NCBI GenBank assembly: GCA_938003565.1
Contig: CALKYB010000267.1
Span: 1 to 6,962 of the forward strand
Reading direction: 5' to 3'
Source of the DNA: an uncultured bacterium
GTDB lineage: Bacteria > Bdellovibrionota_C > UBA2361 > SZUA-149 > CALKYB01
DNA: 6,962 nucleotides
Below the pieces are notes generated by a model. It did no database searches, was not told where the DNA came from, and was given only the letters and a program-made list of their open reading frames with translations. Below are positions 1 to 6,335 of the stretch, piece after piece. The position numbers were made by a program, and so were the translations under genes. The stretch's first letter is position 1. Every line of letters starts with the position of its first letter.

Positions 1-629
1 CCGTCAACGTTGACTTGTCTGAAAAAGGCACCGAGCCAGTTGCCTTCGACCGCGACTGCCTTGAGGGGATTTGTGGCTCCTGCTCAATGATGATCAATGG
101 AGTTGCTCACGGTCCTGAAAATGGCACTACCACCTGCCAACTCCACATGAGAAGTTTTAAAAATGGCGAAACAATTACGATAGAGCCGTGGAGAGCAAAA
201 GCCTTTCCTGTGATAAAAGATCTAGTAGTAGATCGCTCTGCCTTTGATAGAATTATTCAATCAGGTGGCTACATCTCGGTAAACTCCGGTGGAGCTCCAG
301 ATGCTAATGCTGTTCCAATCTCTAAAATGGAAGCTGACATAGCCATGGATGCTGCTGCATGTATTGGCTGTGGTGCATGTGTTGCAGCTTGTAACAACGG
401 CTCGGCAATGCTCTTCACTGCCGCTAAGGTTGGCCAATTGAAGCACCTTCCCCAAGGACAGCCTGAGCGTTACCAACGTGTAATAAAAATGGTTGAACAA
501 ATGGACAGTGAAGGCTTTGGGGATTGCTCCAATCAACTAGAATGCGAAGCTGTTTGTCCTAAGGAAATCAGTGCCCAATTTATAGCTGAAATGAATAGGG
601 ACTATGTTAAGGCCAAACTAGTAAAATAG
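1..629 (+). CDS. sdhB: Succinate dehydrogenase/fumarate reductase iron-sulfur subunit, 5' end missing
   Basis: This is the iron-sulfur subunit of complex II, which passes electrons between the flavoprotein SdhA and the membrane quinone site. The frame is open from the left edge (codons from nt 3), so the TTG at 15 is not the start; roughly 40 N-terminal residues appear to be missing. A [2Fe-2S] motif C-x4-C-x2-C is coded at nt 57, 72 and 81, with a fourth Cys at 135. The motif CIGCGACVAAC (Cys codons at 360, 369, 378, 390) and a later C-x5-C-x3-CP (525, 543, 555) supply the [4Fe-4S] and [3Fe-4S] ligands in the standard order. The stretches EPWRAKAFPVIKDLVVDRS and MDAAACIGCGACVAAC match the short Bacteroidota-type SdhB rather than the E. 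coli type. In that type the gene order is usually sdhC-sdhA-sdhB, so this is probably the end of the operon. All ligands are intact. Confidence 0.97.
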   Translation, partial: VNVDLSEKGTEPVAFDRDCLEGICGSCSMMINGVAHGPENGTTTCQLHMRSFKNGETITIEPWRAKAFPVIKDLVVDRSAFDRIIQSGGYISVNSGGAPDANAVPISKMEADIAMDAAACIGCGACVAACNNGSAMLFTAAKVGQLKHLPQGQPERYQRVIKMVEQMDSEGFGDCSNQLECEAVCPKEISAQFIAEMNRDYVKAKLVK

Positions 630-688
630 TCCTGATTTTTGCCATATCCATTTAGATCGATTTCTAAGCACCTCAATAATCCAAACAG

Positions 689-763
689 TCCCCGCCCGCT
701 ATAGAGTTGGGCCTTTATAATGGGTTAATATAGCCTCGCGTAAGCCAGGCCATTAGACAGGTA
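689..763 (+). repeat. Truncated copy of the TACCC-ended short element (left-end fragment)
   Basis: The segment begins TCCCCGCCCGCTATAGAG, similar to the left end of the element at 6336 (TACCCCGCCCACTATAAAC). It shares a TTTATAAT block (714-721) and ends with GCCATTAGACAGGTA (750 onward to 763). It matches the first ~75 bp of the element and then stops where the inverted copy at 764 begins. I read it as an older copy broken by that insertion. The alignment was done by eye. Confidence 0.55.
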
Positions 764-976
764 TACCCATCCTCAAATATGGACGAGAAGCGCAGCTTCG
801 CAAGAAAAGCTAGTTGAGCTTGGTAAATCTGCTTTATTTGGTATTTTCTAGCGAAGTCCTGCGGACTTGTAGCACGTTGGAGGCTCAGTATATCTGTCTA
901 ATGGCAGTACTACCGCACTGCATATACCCATCGAATTGAGAGTTTGGCTAAGCCAAAATTTATACTAGGATGGGTA
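764..976 (-). mobile_element. MITE-like short element, copy A (213 bp, inverted orientation)
   Basis: The termini are perfect inverted repeats, TACCCATCCT (764-773) and AGGATGGGTA (967-976), with TA on both sides (762-763 and 977-978). A TA duplication is typical of IS630/Tc1-mariner-type transposition. Read on the minus strand it aligns with the 210-bp copy at 6336-6545. Shared blocks include the left end (TATAAA-TTT-GGC), a GGGTATA/GCAG/ACTGCCA/ATATACTGA block, a CTACAAG hairpin followed by GCTAGAAAA, and a 23-bp block (786-808) matching 6502-6524 inverted at 20 of 23 positions. It contains strong hairpins: AAGTCC/GGACTT (854-868) and TTTGGCT/AGCCAAA (943-957). It has no ORF of useful length, so any mobility would depend on a transposase elsewhere. 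Confidence 0.7.
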
Positions 977-979
977 TAT
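922..979. repeat. Nested inverted repeat with a central palindrome
   Basis: ATATACCCATC (922-932) is the exact inverse of GATGGGTATAT (969-979). Between them lies a perfect 7+1+7 palindrome, TTTGGCTAAGCCAAA (943-957). The left arm also resembles the outer terminus at 764, so this may be a second, internal end of the element. It could fold as a strong cruciform or RNA hairpin, but it lacks a following T-run and I do not call it a terminator. Confidence 0.6.
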
Positions 980-1062
980 ACCCCGCCCACTACAAACTTC
1001 GACATTTATAATTAGTCTTCACCACAGGGTCTAGCAGTGCCAGCAAATTACATGCTGAACCC
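979..1062 (+). repeat. Partial copy B of the short element (left end)
   Basis: It starts TACCCCGCCCACTACAAAC directly after the TA flanking copy A. It aligns with 6336-6430 at about 87% by eye counting, apart from an 11-bp segment (agcgctagcac in the other copy) that is absent here. Similarity fades after about 1062. A possible degenerate right end, CGGCAGTGAGTA, lies near 1188-1199, which would give an element of about 220 bp. I see no convincing gene elsewhere in 630-1278. Confidence 0.65.
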
Positions 1063-1278
1063 CTTCTTCGACCAAATCTCCAAGTACAAGATCAAGCAAG
1101 TGTAGAGCATGGTTGGTATTACAACTAACGCTGGAGAATAAAACTCTGTCGAAAACTCAAAGTATCTAGTGGACACTCCTTTGCTCGCGGCAGTGAGTAT
1201 AGACTGTCCGAGAACCCTCCACAGATTTAGAGACGCATTTCGTTTCACTCAGCTAGGGGAGAAATGAAAACTACCTGG

Positions 1279-1872
1279 TCATACATCACCATTCTCCAAG
1301 ATTAGCTTTATGTCTTCCTGCAACCACCTAAAACGCTCAGCCGCATCCTTTAGTAACTCTATTTCAGATTCACTAAACTTAAATAGAGAGTCTCCATCAC
1401 TATGCTCAGTTAAATAGTCACGGCGATAACTATATCCATAAAAACTATAAAGCGGTTGGTCTTTAGGAATCTGCGCTATCGTAAAATACCAAACATTGCT
1501 AGAGCTAATAAGAGAAACTATATTAAGCTGGTTCTTTTTTGTTGCTTCATTTATTAGAGCAATTCGATTATCCGGAATATCTACCAAATAACCAAAGACA
1601 TCTGTCGGGTCGACTATCCTGTCTTCAGAGAGTTGATAGCTACTACTTACCGCCTTCTCAATAAAACTATGCTTTTTCTTATACTCAGAAATGCTAAGTT
1701 TGATTCCAGGGTAAATGCCAAGCAAGCTACCAGCTGGGATACTCTCAGTAGCCACAACATTACGACCCAAAGTTGGATCACGCACAACTTTGGTAATTTC
1801 ACCCACAGGCACCAGGGCGTTGAGATAAAGACCCTCAGCTCTGCGGTCTAGGTAACGGCGTAACCAGTTCAT
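1279..1872 (-). CDS. SET-domain protein, possible lysine methyltransferase
   Basis: This 197-aa protein looks almost entirely like a stand-alone SET domain, the fold of protein-lysine methyltransferases that use S-adenosylmethionine. Residues 36-56 (GRNVVATESIPAGSLL followed by GIYPG) fit the N-terminal SET motif GxGvfAxxxIpxGxxIxxYxG. Residues 105-117 (ALINEATKKNQLN) sit where families have FINHSxxPN, and 142-149 (YSFYGYSY) fit the C-terminal D/FYGxxY motif. The usual His of the NH pair is Glu here (N108-E109), so activity is uncertain. No cysteine-rich post-SET region is visible. The ATG at 1872 is the first start after an in-frame stop, and I see no clear Shine-Dalgarno. The gene stands alone, with 203 bp to the next minus-strand gene, so its substrate cannot be inferred. 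It could also be a non-catalytic SET-like protein. Confidence 0.75.
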   Translation of the reverse strand: MNWLRRYLDRRAEGLYLNALVPVGEITKVVRDPTLGRNVVATESIPAGSLLGIYPGIKLSISEYKKKHSFIEKAVSSSYQLSEDRIVDPTDVFGYLVDIPDNRIALINEATKKNQLNIVSLISSSNVWYFTIAQIPKDQPLYSFYGYSYRRDYLTEHSDGDSLFKFSESEIELLKDAAERFRWLQEDIKLILENGDV

Positions 1873-2075
1873 TCACAGTTGTATTCAAGAAATTTTTAGT
1901 ATTGCACAATCCCTATAAATCTACACTAACAGATCAACAAAACCCAAAGTAGATTAATTAGCACTTAAGAATACTGGTAGCTGGGGGAGAAAGAACGCTA
2001 TTTAATATCACTACACAAACCTTTAACCGCCGAGAATCAATAACTCTAGTCCTCTCACAGTGTTTCTCGCTAAAC

Positions 2076-2558
2076 TTATTTCGACGATGAAACAACTGAA
2101 ATATTAGTCGGATCTATCTCAGAGCTACTCAAACATCGAGCTCTAAATTCTCCTTTATCGTCAGCCGCTAGGTCAACTATTCGAAATTGTCCTTCTCCCA
2201 ACTCAAACTCCAGTCGCTGCACCACAGTCGCTAGTGCACCATCGATTGACTTATTGGCTGACCACATTGCTCGGAAAAAATAATCTCTTCCCCCTAGCCT
2301 CGGCTTATCACCACTCCAAAATATACCACTCGCTTCGGAGCACTCTTGATTGAAGAAATATTTTTCGCCATCCCAACCGAGGCTATATCCATCACTAAAT
2401 GTCCACTCGGTATATCCTTTATGATTATGTGAGTGCGACATATAGTGAACATACTGCCTAAATATAAAATACTCACTCGAAGCTGGCACTCCCCTGAGTA
2501 TGATTTTATCACCCTCAAGGATATTGGTCAGATTCTGGACCTGAGACTCTAATTTCAT
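2076..2558 (-). CDS. Hypothetical protein, 160 aa
   Basis: I do not recognise the family. The protein appears soluble, with no signal peptide or membrane segment. It is rich in aromatic residues in the middle (residues 29-60 hold many Tyr, Phe, Trp and a His-x-His-Asn-His patch, SHSHNHKG), which suggests a compact beta-rich domain. The C-terminus is Ser-rich (VVSSSK). An in-frame TGA lies just upstream of the ATG at 2558, so this is the first possible ATG; only a weak GAG precedes it. The unbroken 160-codon frame and plausible composition favour a real gene. A perfect 7-bp stem-loop lies 23 bp upstream of the start (2581-2597). Spacing of 203 bp to the SET gene downstream makes a tight operon unlikely. 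Confidence 0.65.
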   Translation of the reverse strand: MKLESQVQNLTNILEGDKIILRGVPASSEYFIFRQYVHYMSHSHNHKGYTEWTFSDGYSLGWDGEKYFFNQECSEASGIFWSGDKPRLGGRDYFFRAMWSANKSIDGALATVVQRLEFELGEGQFRIVDLAADDKGEFRARCLSSSEIDPTNISVVSSSK

Positions 2559-2580
2559 TGTAATTACTCATGTAAAGGTT

Positions 2581-2597
2581 GGTTTTCGAGGAAAACC
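2581..2597. promoter_or_regulatory. Stem-loop upstream of the 160-aa gene
   Basis: GGTTTTC (2581-2587) and GAAAACC (2591-2597) are exact inverse repeats separated by GAG. The structure lies 22 bp from the start codon of the minus-strand gene, where it could fold in the 5' leader or serve as an operator. The sequence shows the hairpin; the regulatory role is inference. Confidence 0.4.
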
Positions 2598-2731
2598 CAT
2601 TGAAGAAACCTACGCATCTCCCCCGGCTTTCTTTGCTAGCTAAGAATAGAGCTACAAAAAAAGCGGGGACCATCAAAAAAATCTACCCCTGTAAAGTTTT
2701 GGATATAAAGAAAAGAAAATCGTTAACCTAG

Positions 2732-2779
2732 CTCGAACTAGATTTACTACGATAACTCGAACTAGATTTACTACGATAA
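2732..2779. repeat. Perfect 24-bp tandem duplication
   Basis: Two identical adjacent 24-bp units (2732-2755 and 2756-2779) begin CTCGAACTAGATTTAC and end TACGATAA. There is no mismatch, so the duplication is recent or maintained. It lies in the 558-bp non-coding stretch between divergent genes (2559-3116). That stretch is AT-rich. Apart from this repeat, the stem-loop at 2581 and an inverted repeat TCACA-AA-TGTGA at 3001-3012, I see no RNA gene or convincing promoter. Confidence 0.9.
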
Positions 2780-3116
2780 AAGGAATCAAAACTTTCAACA
2801 CTGCTCTCTATCAAATGTCCTCATTTTTTACAATTAATCGAGGCATGTCCTAACCTCCAAAAAACTAAAAGTATCAAAAAGCGAAACTAGAAAGGTTACG
2901 AAATAACAGTTTGTAAATATTCTGCTTTAACGAGAAATTTCAAACCACCCTGAAGCAGCTTAGGGGCAGCAACTTAGTCCCAATAACCCTTCTAGATTAT
3001 TCACAAATGTGAGGTTAAGAATATCCAAAAACCACTTCTTCAAAAATTATTAACATATATGCCCAGATTAACCGATAAATAAATATATTGCTTATTAATG
3101 GTTTTGAGACTCACAT

Positions 3117-4553
3117 ATGTCATTGTTAAAGATAATCCCTCAGTTGCTACTTACAATAGCTATTCTAGTTCCTCATGCAGCCCAGTCCCAAGGGTGTGTT
3201 GATCTTGACGGAGACGGCTATGGCATGAATGGTGACAGGCCTTGCAGGACAAGAAGAAGCAAGAAAGTCCGACCAGCATCAGGATTAACCATCACATCCA
3301 CTGAGTTAAAAACTGTTTCTCATAAGAATGCCCGTCTAGAAATAAAGTTCAATTCTTTAGCGAAGGCTAGTCTCAAATTTGGCACGAACCCTAACAACCT
3401 AAATAGGTCTGGCCCCTACCAAGGATTCTTTTTTAGAAATACGTTGATTCAAAACTTAACTGGTCTCAAGCCCAACACTAAATACTACTACCAAATTACC
3501 GCCAATGATCGAGCTAGAAAGCAAGTTGTATCAGAAATTTTCGAGTTTTCTACGACAGACAATGTGACGACGACTACAATCACAACTTCTACATCAACTA
3601 CAACATCGCCCCCCACGACAACTTCAACCACAAGCACCTCCACAACAACTACTCAACCTCAAACGTCAATGTACCTCACGTGGTCTGACTTTGAAAAAGA
3701 CGAGCTGCGCGCCAGTCTACCAGCCTCAACCTATGACAATTGGGTAGGCACTCTTGGGGCAACTACTCCACCTTCAGGAGCCGAAAAATTTTTCAGACTA
3801 ACCATTGAACCATACGGAGAAGCAGGAAATGCTGCTAAGTATCAACTGGATTCATCAATAAAAGAAGCATGGTACTCCTATTGCTTCATGAGGGGATCAA
3901 ACTTTACCCCAACTGACAACGTCAAAATGCCTGGCTGGGGTTCTGGCCTAGGCAAAAACGGTGGTTCATTCGGCGTCGCCGGCGGAAATGGCGGAGGCTG
4001 GGCTGGCGGTCCCAAGTCATGGTCAGCACGATCCGGATGGGTTAGACCCTCAGCACCAAGTCCAACAGCTAAGGGGAGATGGGCCATCTACGTATATCAT
4101 AGAGATAGTACAAATTTTGCTAACGGGGCAGAAGGTCTCCAACACCATCCAGCCCTACCCTGGAACACAAATCCAAATGGAGCAAATTTTCGACAATATG
4201 GTGAAACATTTAACGCTCCTTCTGGCTCACCAGGGCAAATATTGGATGATAACTGGCACTGTGTTCAATCACGAATTAAATTGAATACGCTCGACCCCTC
4301 TGCTCCTCAAGATTTCGATAACAATTGGACTCTTGCAGACCTAAAAGGGCTTCCTGCTGATGGAGAAATCGAAGTGATTCTTGACGGAGTTAAAGTAATC
4401 GATGAAACTGGTTTTCACTTCACTAACAATCCAGAGTATCACCATATTTCGTTCTGGATAAATTTCTTCCATGGTGGGCGAGATGACACTAGTGGGACGT
4501 ATCACGATATTTTCCTCTCGGATATTCAAGTTTCCACTACCCCGCTATTCTAA
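3117..4553 (+). CDS. Secreted modular polysaccharide lyase, PL14-like (putative alginate lyase)
   Basis: This 478-aa protein would cleave uronate-containing polysaccharide such as alginate outside the cell by beta-elimination. Residues 1-24 are a signal peptide (hydrophobic LLLTIAILV, cleavage near AAQS-Q). Residues 27-43 hold a Cys-bracketed calcium-loop-like motif, DLDGDGYG. Residues 56-146 look like a fibronectin type III domain (LTGLKPNTKYYYQITA). Residues 150-183 are a Thr/Ser linker. Residues 185-478 fit the PL14 beta-jelly-roll: KMPGWGSG (K270), SWSARSGW (S303, R305), IYVYH (Y325, Y327), then DNWHCVQSRIKLN, GEIEVILDG and INFFHGG. The K, SxR and YxY pattern matches residues I recall as important in characterised PL14 alginate lyases. 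Substrate is not fixed; glucuronan or another uronan is possible. The ATG follows only a weak GAG. The gene is isolated and convergent with the gene at 4684-5421, with hairpins between them. Confidence 0.8.
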   Translation: MSLLKIIPQLLLTIAILVPHAAQSQGCVDLDGDGYGMNGDRPCRTRRSKKVRPASGLTITSTELKTVSHKNARLEIKFNSLAKASLKFGTNPNNLNRSGPYQGFFFRNTLIQNLTGLKPNTKYYYQITANDRARKQVVSEIFEFSTTDNVTTTTITTSTSTTTSPPTTTSTTSTSTTTTQPQTSMYLTWSDFEKDELRASLPASTYDNWVGTLGATTPPSGAEKFFRLTIEPYGEAGNAAKYQLDSSIKEAWYSYCFMRGSNFTPTDNVKMPGWGSGLGKNGGSFGVAGGNGGGWAGGPKSWSARSGWVRPSAPSPTAKGRWAIYVYHRDSTNFANGAEGLQHHPALPWNTNPNGANFRQYGETFNAPSGSPGQILDDNWHCVQSRIKLNTLDPSAPQDFDNNWTLADLKGLPADGEIEVILDGVKVIDETGFHFTNNPEYHHISFWINFFHGGRDDTSGTYHDIFLSDIQVSTTPLF

Positions 4554-4557
4554 GCTA

Positions 4558-4600
4558 AGAGCCAGAATGCGGCTCTAAAGAGTCATACCCGGCTCTTTAG
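4558..4600. terminator. Overlapping hairpins between convergent genes, probable terminator
   Basis: AGAGCC (4558-4563) pairs with GGCTCT (4571-4576). CTAAAGAG (4575-4582) pairs with CTCTTTAG (4593-4600), an 8-bp stem with a 10-nt loop. The first arm can also pair with a second GGCTCT at 4591-4596. They begin 5 bp after the lyase stop codon. No long T-run follows, so efficiency is uncertain. The position between two convergent genes supports a terminator role. Confidence 0.5.
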
Positions 4601-4683
4601 AACTGTTATTCAAAGACATTTTCAGTTTATAAAACCTTTTAGAACAAATCTGGAATTATGTGGTTGTAGACAACACACCTTGC

Positions 4684-5421
4684 TCACGAACCGCCGGTTT
4701 CTAAACCATCAAAAATACTATCTCCTTCTGATATAAATAGACATGACTTATTGTGAGTCAATTGAGGAGAAACCCCTCCTTGCTTCCGAAAATAAGTTTC
4801 CAACCAACGAATCGTTTCATTAACACAACCAGAAAATTCTAAGTCCTCCGCATAATAGCCACCAGAGATAACTATTTCTCTAATATATCGCGCCGTAGAT
4901 AAATAGTTACAAAGACTCTCCAGATCTGAGGCAGCCTGATCTTTAAAGTACCAATAGTCACCGACTATTGCTCGAGAGTCAGACTCTGTCAGCCCAAAGA
5001 AATTCAATGTTTCAGACCAACTCGCTCTAATATCAAGAAACAGTTGGACTCCAGTGTTAGATTCGCCTAAGGCATAATTGATAAGTCGACCCTCATACTC
5101 AACTTTGCTTTTCTTATTCACTTTTTGTAGATGGAGACAAAGATCAATCGCACTTCTAGGATCATGCTCTGCAAAAGAAAGTACCGGTTCCAAATAGTCA
5201 AGCCTCTTGTAGTCAACTTCAGCAAAACTACGACCCATTAAAACTCGAGCCCAAACCTCTCTATAATCTAAAACTGCAAATCTCTTAGCAACTTCCGCGA
5301 TATACCATTCAAAAGGGTCAACGTTAAAGTAGAGTGGATGAATATAGAGATCTAACCGGCCATCAGACTCTTCTAAACTCTCATTAAAACCGGAAAGGCC
5401 CAAAACACGACTCGAAGCCAT
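4684..5421 (-). CDS. Hypothetical protein, 245 aa
   Basis: I do not recognise this family. The protein is soluble and acidic, with no signal peptide or membrane segment. It appears mostly alpha-helical and rich in aromatic residues: an early part (residues 23-60, IHPLYFNVDPFEWYIAEV onward), a central helical part around residues 85-120 (DPRSAIDLCLHLQKVNKKSK), and a later one around 155-215 (YWYFKDQAASDLESLCNYL). The start at 5421 is well supported by a GGGGAG Shine-Dalgarno (5428-5433), 6 nt upstream. Size, acidity and an orphan setting next to repeats resemble accessory proteins such as bacterial immunity proteins, but there is no toxin gene beside it, so that is only a comparison. The gene is convergent with the lyase gene and lies 260 bp from the next upstream minus-strand gene. 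Confidence 0.72.
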   Translation of the reverse strand: MASSRVLGLSGFNESLEESDGRLDLYIHPLYFNVDPFEWYIAEVAKRFAVLDYREVWARVLMGRSFAEVDYKRLDYLEPVLSFAEHDPRSAIDLCLHLQKVNKKSKVEYEGRLINYALGESNTGVQLFLDIRASWSETLNFFGLTESDSRAIVGDYWYFKDQAASDLESLCNYLSTARYIREIVISGGYYAEDLEFSGCVNETIRWLETYFRKQGGVSPQLTHNKSCLFISEGDSIFDGLETGGS

Positions 5422-5427
5422 TTAATA

Positions 5428-5433
5428 CTCCCC
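5428..5433 (-). promoter_or_regulatory. Ribosome binding site GGGGAG
   Basis: GGGGAG on the minus strand lies 6 nt before the ATG at 5421. It is the clearest Shine-Dalgarno in the window and fixes the start of the 245-aa gene. Confidence 0.7.
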
Positions 5434-5563
5434 AACCTTTAATAAACTGAAAAACGCTTTGAAAGAACAAGCCTTAACCTACTCCGAATTTCATATTTCT
5501 CAAGTAAAGCTATAAGTCTCGGTTCTGAGGGAAGATTTTTGACAACCACTCAATTTAGCACCA

Positions 5564-5576
5564 TAGGCGACGCCTA
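5564..5576. repeat. Perfect palindrome TAGGCG-A-CGCCTA
   Basis: This 13-bp perfect inverted repeat with a single central base lies in the 260-bp gap between the 245-aa and 94-aa genes. It could be an operator half-site pair or a small hairpin; nothing links it to a known regulator. Confidence 0.5.
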
Positions 5577-5628
5577 CCTGCATACGCTTAGTCAACAACT
5601 GTTCTAATTATAATTCTAGAAGGCCTGA

Positions 5629-5650
5629 AAGTTCTATTTGAGGGAACCTG
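5629..5650 (+). repeat. Left arm of a 22-bp inverted repeat around the 94-aa gene
   Basis: AAGTTCTATTTGAGGG followed by AACCTG is the inverse of 6023-6044 at 20 of 22 positions; only the two bases at positions 17-18 differ (AA against TT). The arms enclose 416 bp carrying one complete gene. No short direct repeat flanks the outer ends, so a standard transposon insertion is not shown. Confidence 0.85.
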
Positions 5651-5681
5651 ATTCGATAAATATATACTAAAGAGCGCTGCG

Positions 5682-5966
5682 CTAATCGACTTCGTTAATC
5701 TGCAATTTCTCCACACGACTTAAGACCGACTCATCAGTCGGATTAAGGCTAAAAAATTCTTTGCCTATCTTGGCTGCAATCGCAGCATGGATGAGAGCCG
5801 CTTCACAAGCAGCTTCAATTTTAAGCGCTCGCACTATGGAGGATAGTTCACCATCAAAGCGACCTTTATCCCTCACCCAGGCGTAGAGGTTTGTGTTCTC
5901 ATTCACATCTCCGACGTAAACATCGGCCGAAATGTCGCCAACTGTAAATCTTAGGTTAGATTTCAT
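5682..5966 (-). CDS. Hypothetical small protein, 94 aa, inside inverted repeats
   Basis: I do not recognise this protein. It is small and probably cytoplasmic. The N-terminal third (residues 1-35) alternates like beta strands (LRFTVGDISADVYVGD). The middle is an Ala-rich helix (residues 42-70, with RALKIEAACEAALIHAA). The C-terminus is charged (SRVEKLQINEVD). The start at 5966 has a GAGAGA-type Shine-Dalgarno a few bases upstream, on the minus strand. The whole gene sits between the two arms of a 22-bp inverted repeat (5629-5650 and 6023-6044), so it may be carried as a unit or be invertible. Its nearest minus-strand neighbour downstream is 260 bp away. The frame could be fortuitous, but the ribosome site and protein-like composition favour a gene. 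Confidence 0.6.
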   Translation of the reverse strand: MKSNLRFTVGDISADVYVGDVNENTNLYAWVRDKGRFDGELSSIVRALKIEAACEAALIHAAIAAKIGKEFFSLNPTDESVLSRVEKLQINEVD

Positions 5967-6022
5967 TTATCTCTCTCGGAAAAACGCTCCCAAAAAAAAA
6001 CCACGAGGAAAAGGGATGGAAG

Positions 6023-6044
6023 CAGGAACCCTCAAATAGAACTT
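6023..6044 (-). repeat. Right arm of the 22-bp inverted repeat
   Basis: This is the inverse partner of 5629-5650. It lies 57 bp upstream of the start of the 94-aa gene, so it could overlap that gene's promoter. From here to 6310 I see no gene; there is a hairpin at 6214-6230 and a 10-bp direct repeat. Confidence 0.85.
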
Positions 6045-6183
6045 CTACTCAGGACGGTTAAAGATAAAGAGAGCACATGAGGATTTTAATAGGACACGAT
6101 AACAAATCTCACTATGAAAAACTAGAGGCACGAGAAACTTATCAAACTAAAATTTAGGGCCAAGCAGTTAAGTAATTTCATAC

Positions 6184-6237
6184 GAACTATGGAAAAGTTA
6201 AGTTTTTGGGGATTTCACCAAACCGGTGAACTATGGA
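6184..6237. repeat. 10-bp direct repeats and a 6-bp hairpin
   Basis: GAACTATGGA occurs at 6184-6193 and again at 6228-6237. Between and overlapping them, TTCACC (6214-6219) pairs with GGTGAA (6225-6230) across a 5-nt loop. No function is evident. Confidence 0.45.
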
Positions 6238-6310
6238 GCTATGCTAAATAATTTCAATCCGAACCACACCGCGATAAGCGCTATACCTGCAATACCTGAC
6301 CACACCAGAG

Positions 6311-6335
6311 GGTATGCGAGGCCATTAGACAGGTA
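6311..6335 (+). repeat. Internal fragment of the short element, interrupted by copy C
   Basis: GGTATGCG followed by AGGCCATTAGACAGGTA resembles the internal block of copy A read on its minus strand (GGGTATATGCAG...GCCATTAGACAGATATAC). The last 17 bp are identical to 747-763, which precede copy A. It appears to be a remnant of a further copy that served as target for the insertion starting at 6336. Confidence 0.55.

Noticed and set aside
261..536. Antisense frame within sdhB
   Set aside because: Shadow of the sdhB frame, which has all cluster ligands.
1048..1248. Minus-strand 66-aa frame with a hydrophobic segment
   Set aside because: It uses a GTG start with no Shine-Dalgarno, and its end overlaps element copy B (979-1062, possibly to 1199). 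It more likely reflects repeat sequence than a gene.
3001..3012. CRP-like site TCACA-AA-TGTGA
   Set aside because: The half-sites are in the reverse order and with 2-bp rather than 6-bp spacing compared with a CRP site.
3878..4529. Frames antisense to or overlapping the lyase gene (3878-4087 -, 3961-4284 +, 4341-4529 -)
   Set aside because: They are shadows of the well-supported lyase frame, and their proteins are low in plausible structure.
6077..6157. 26-aa plus-strand frame with an AGAGAG upstream
   Set aside because: Too short to support without conservation; the purine-rich run is common in this AT-rich gap.
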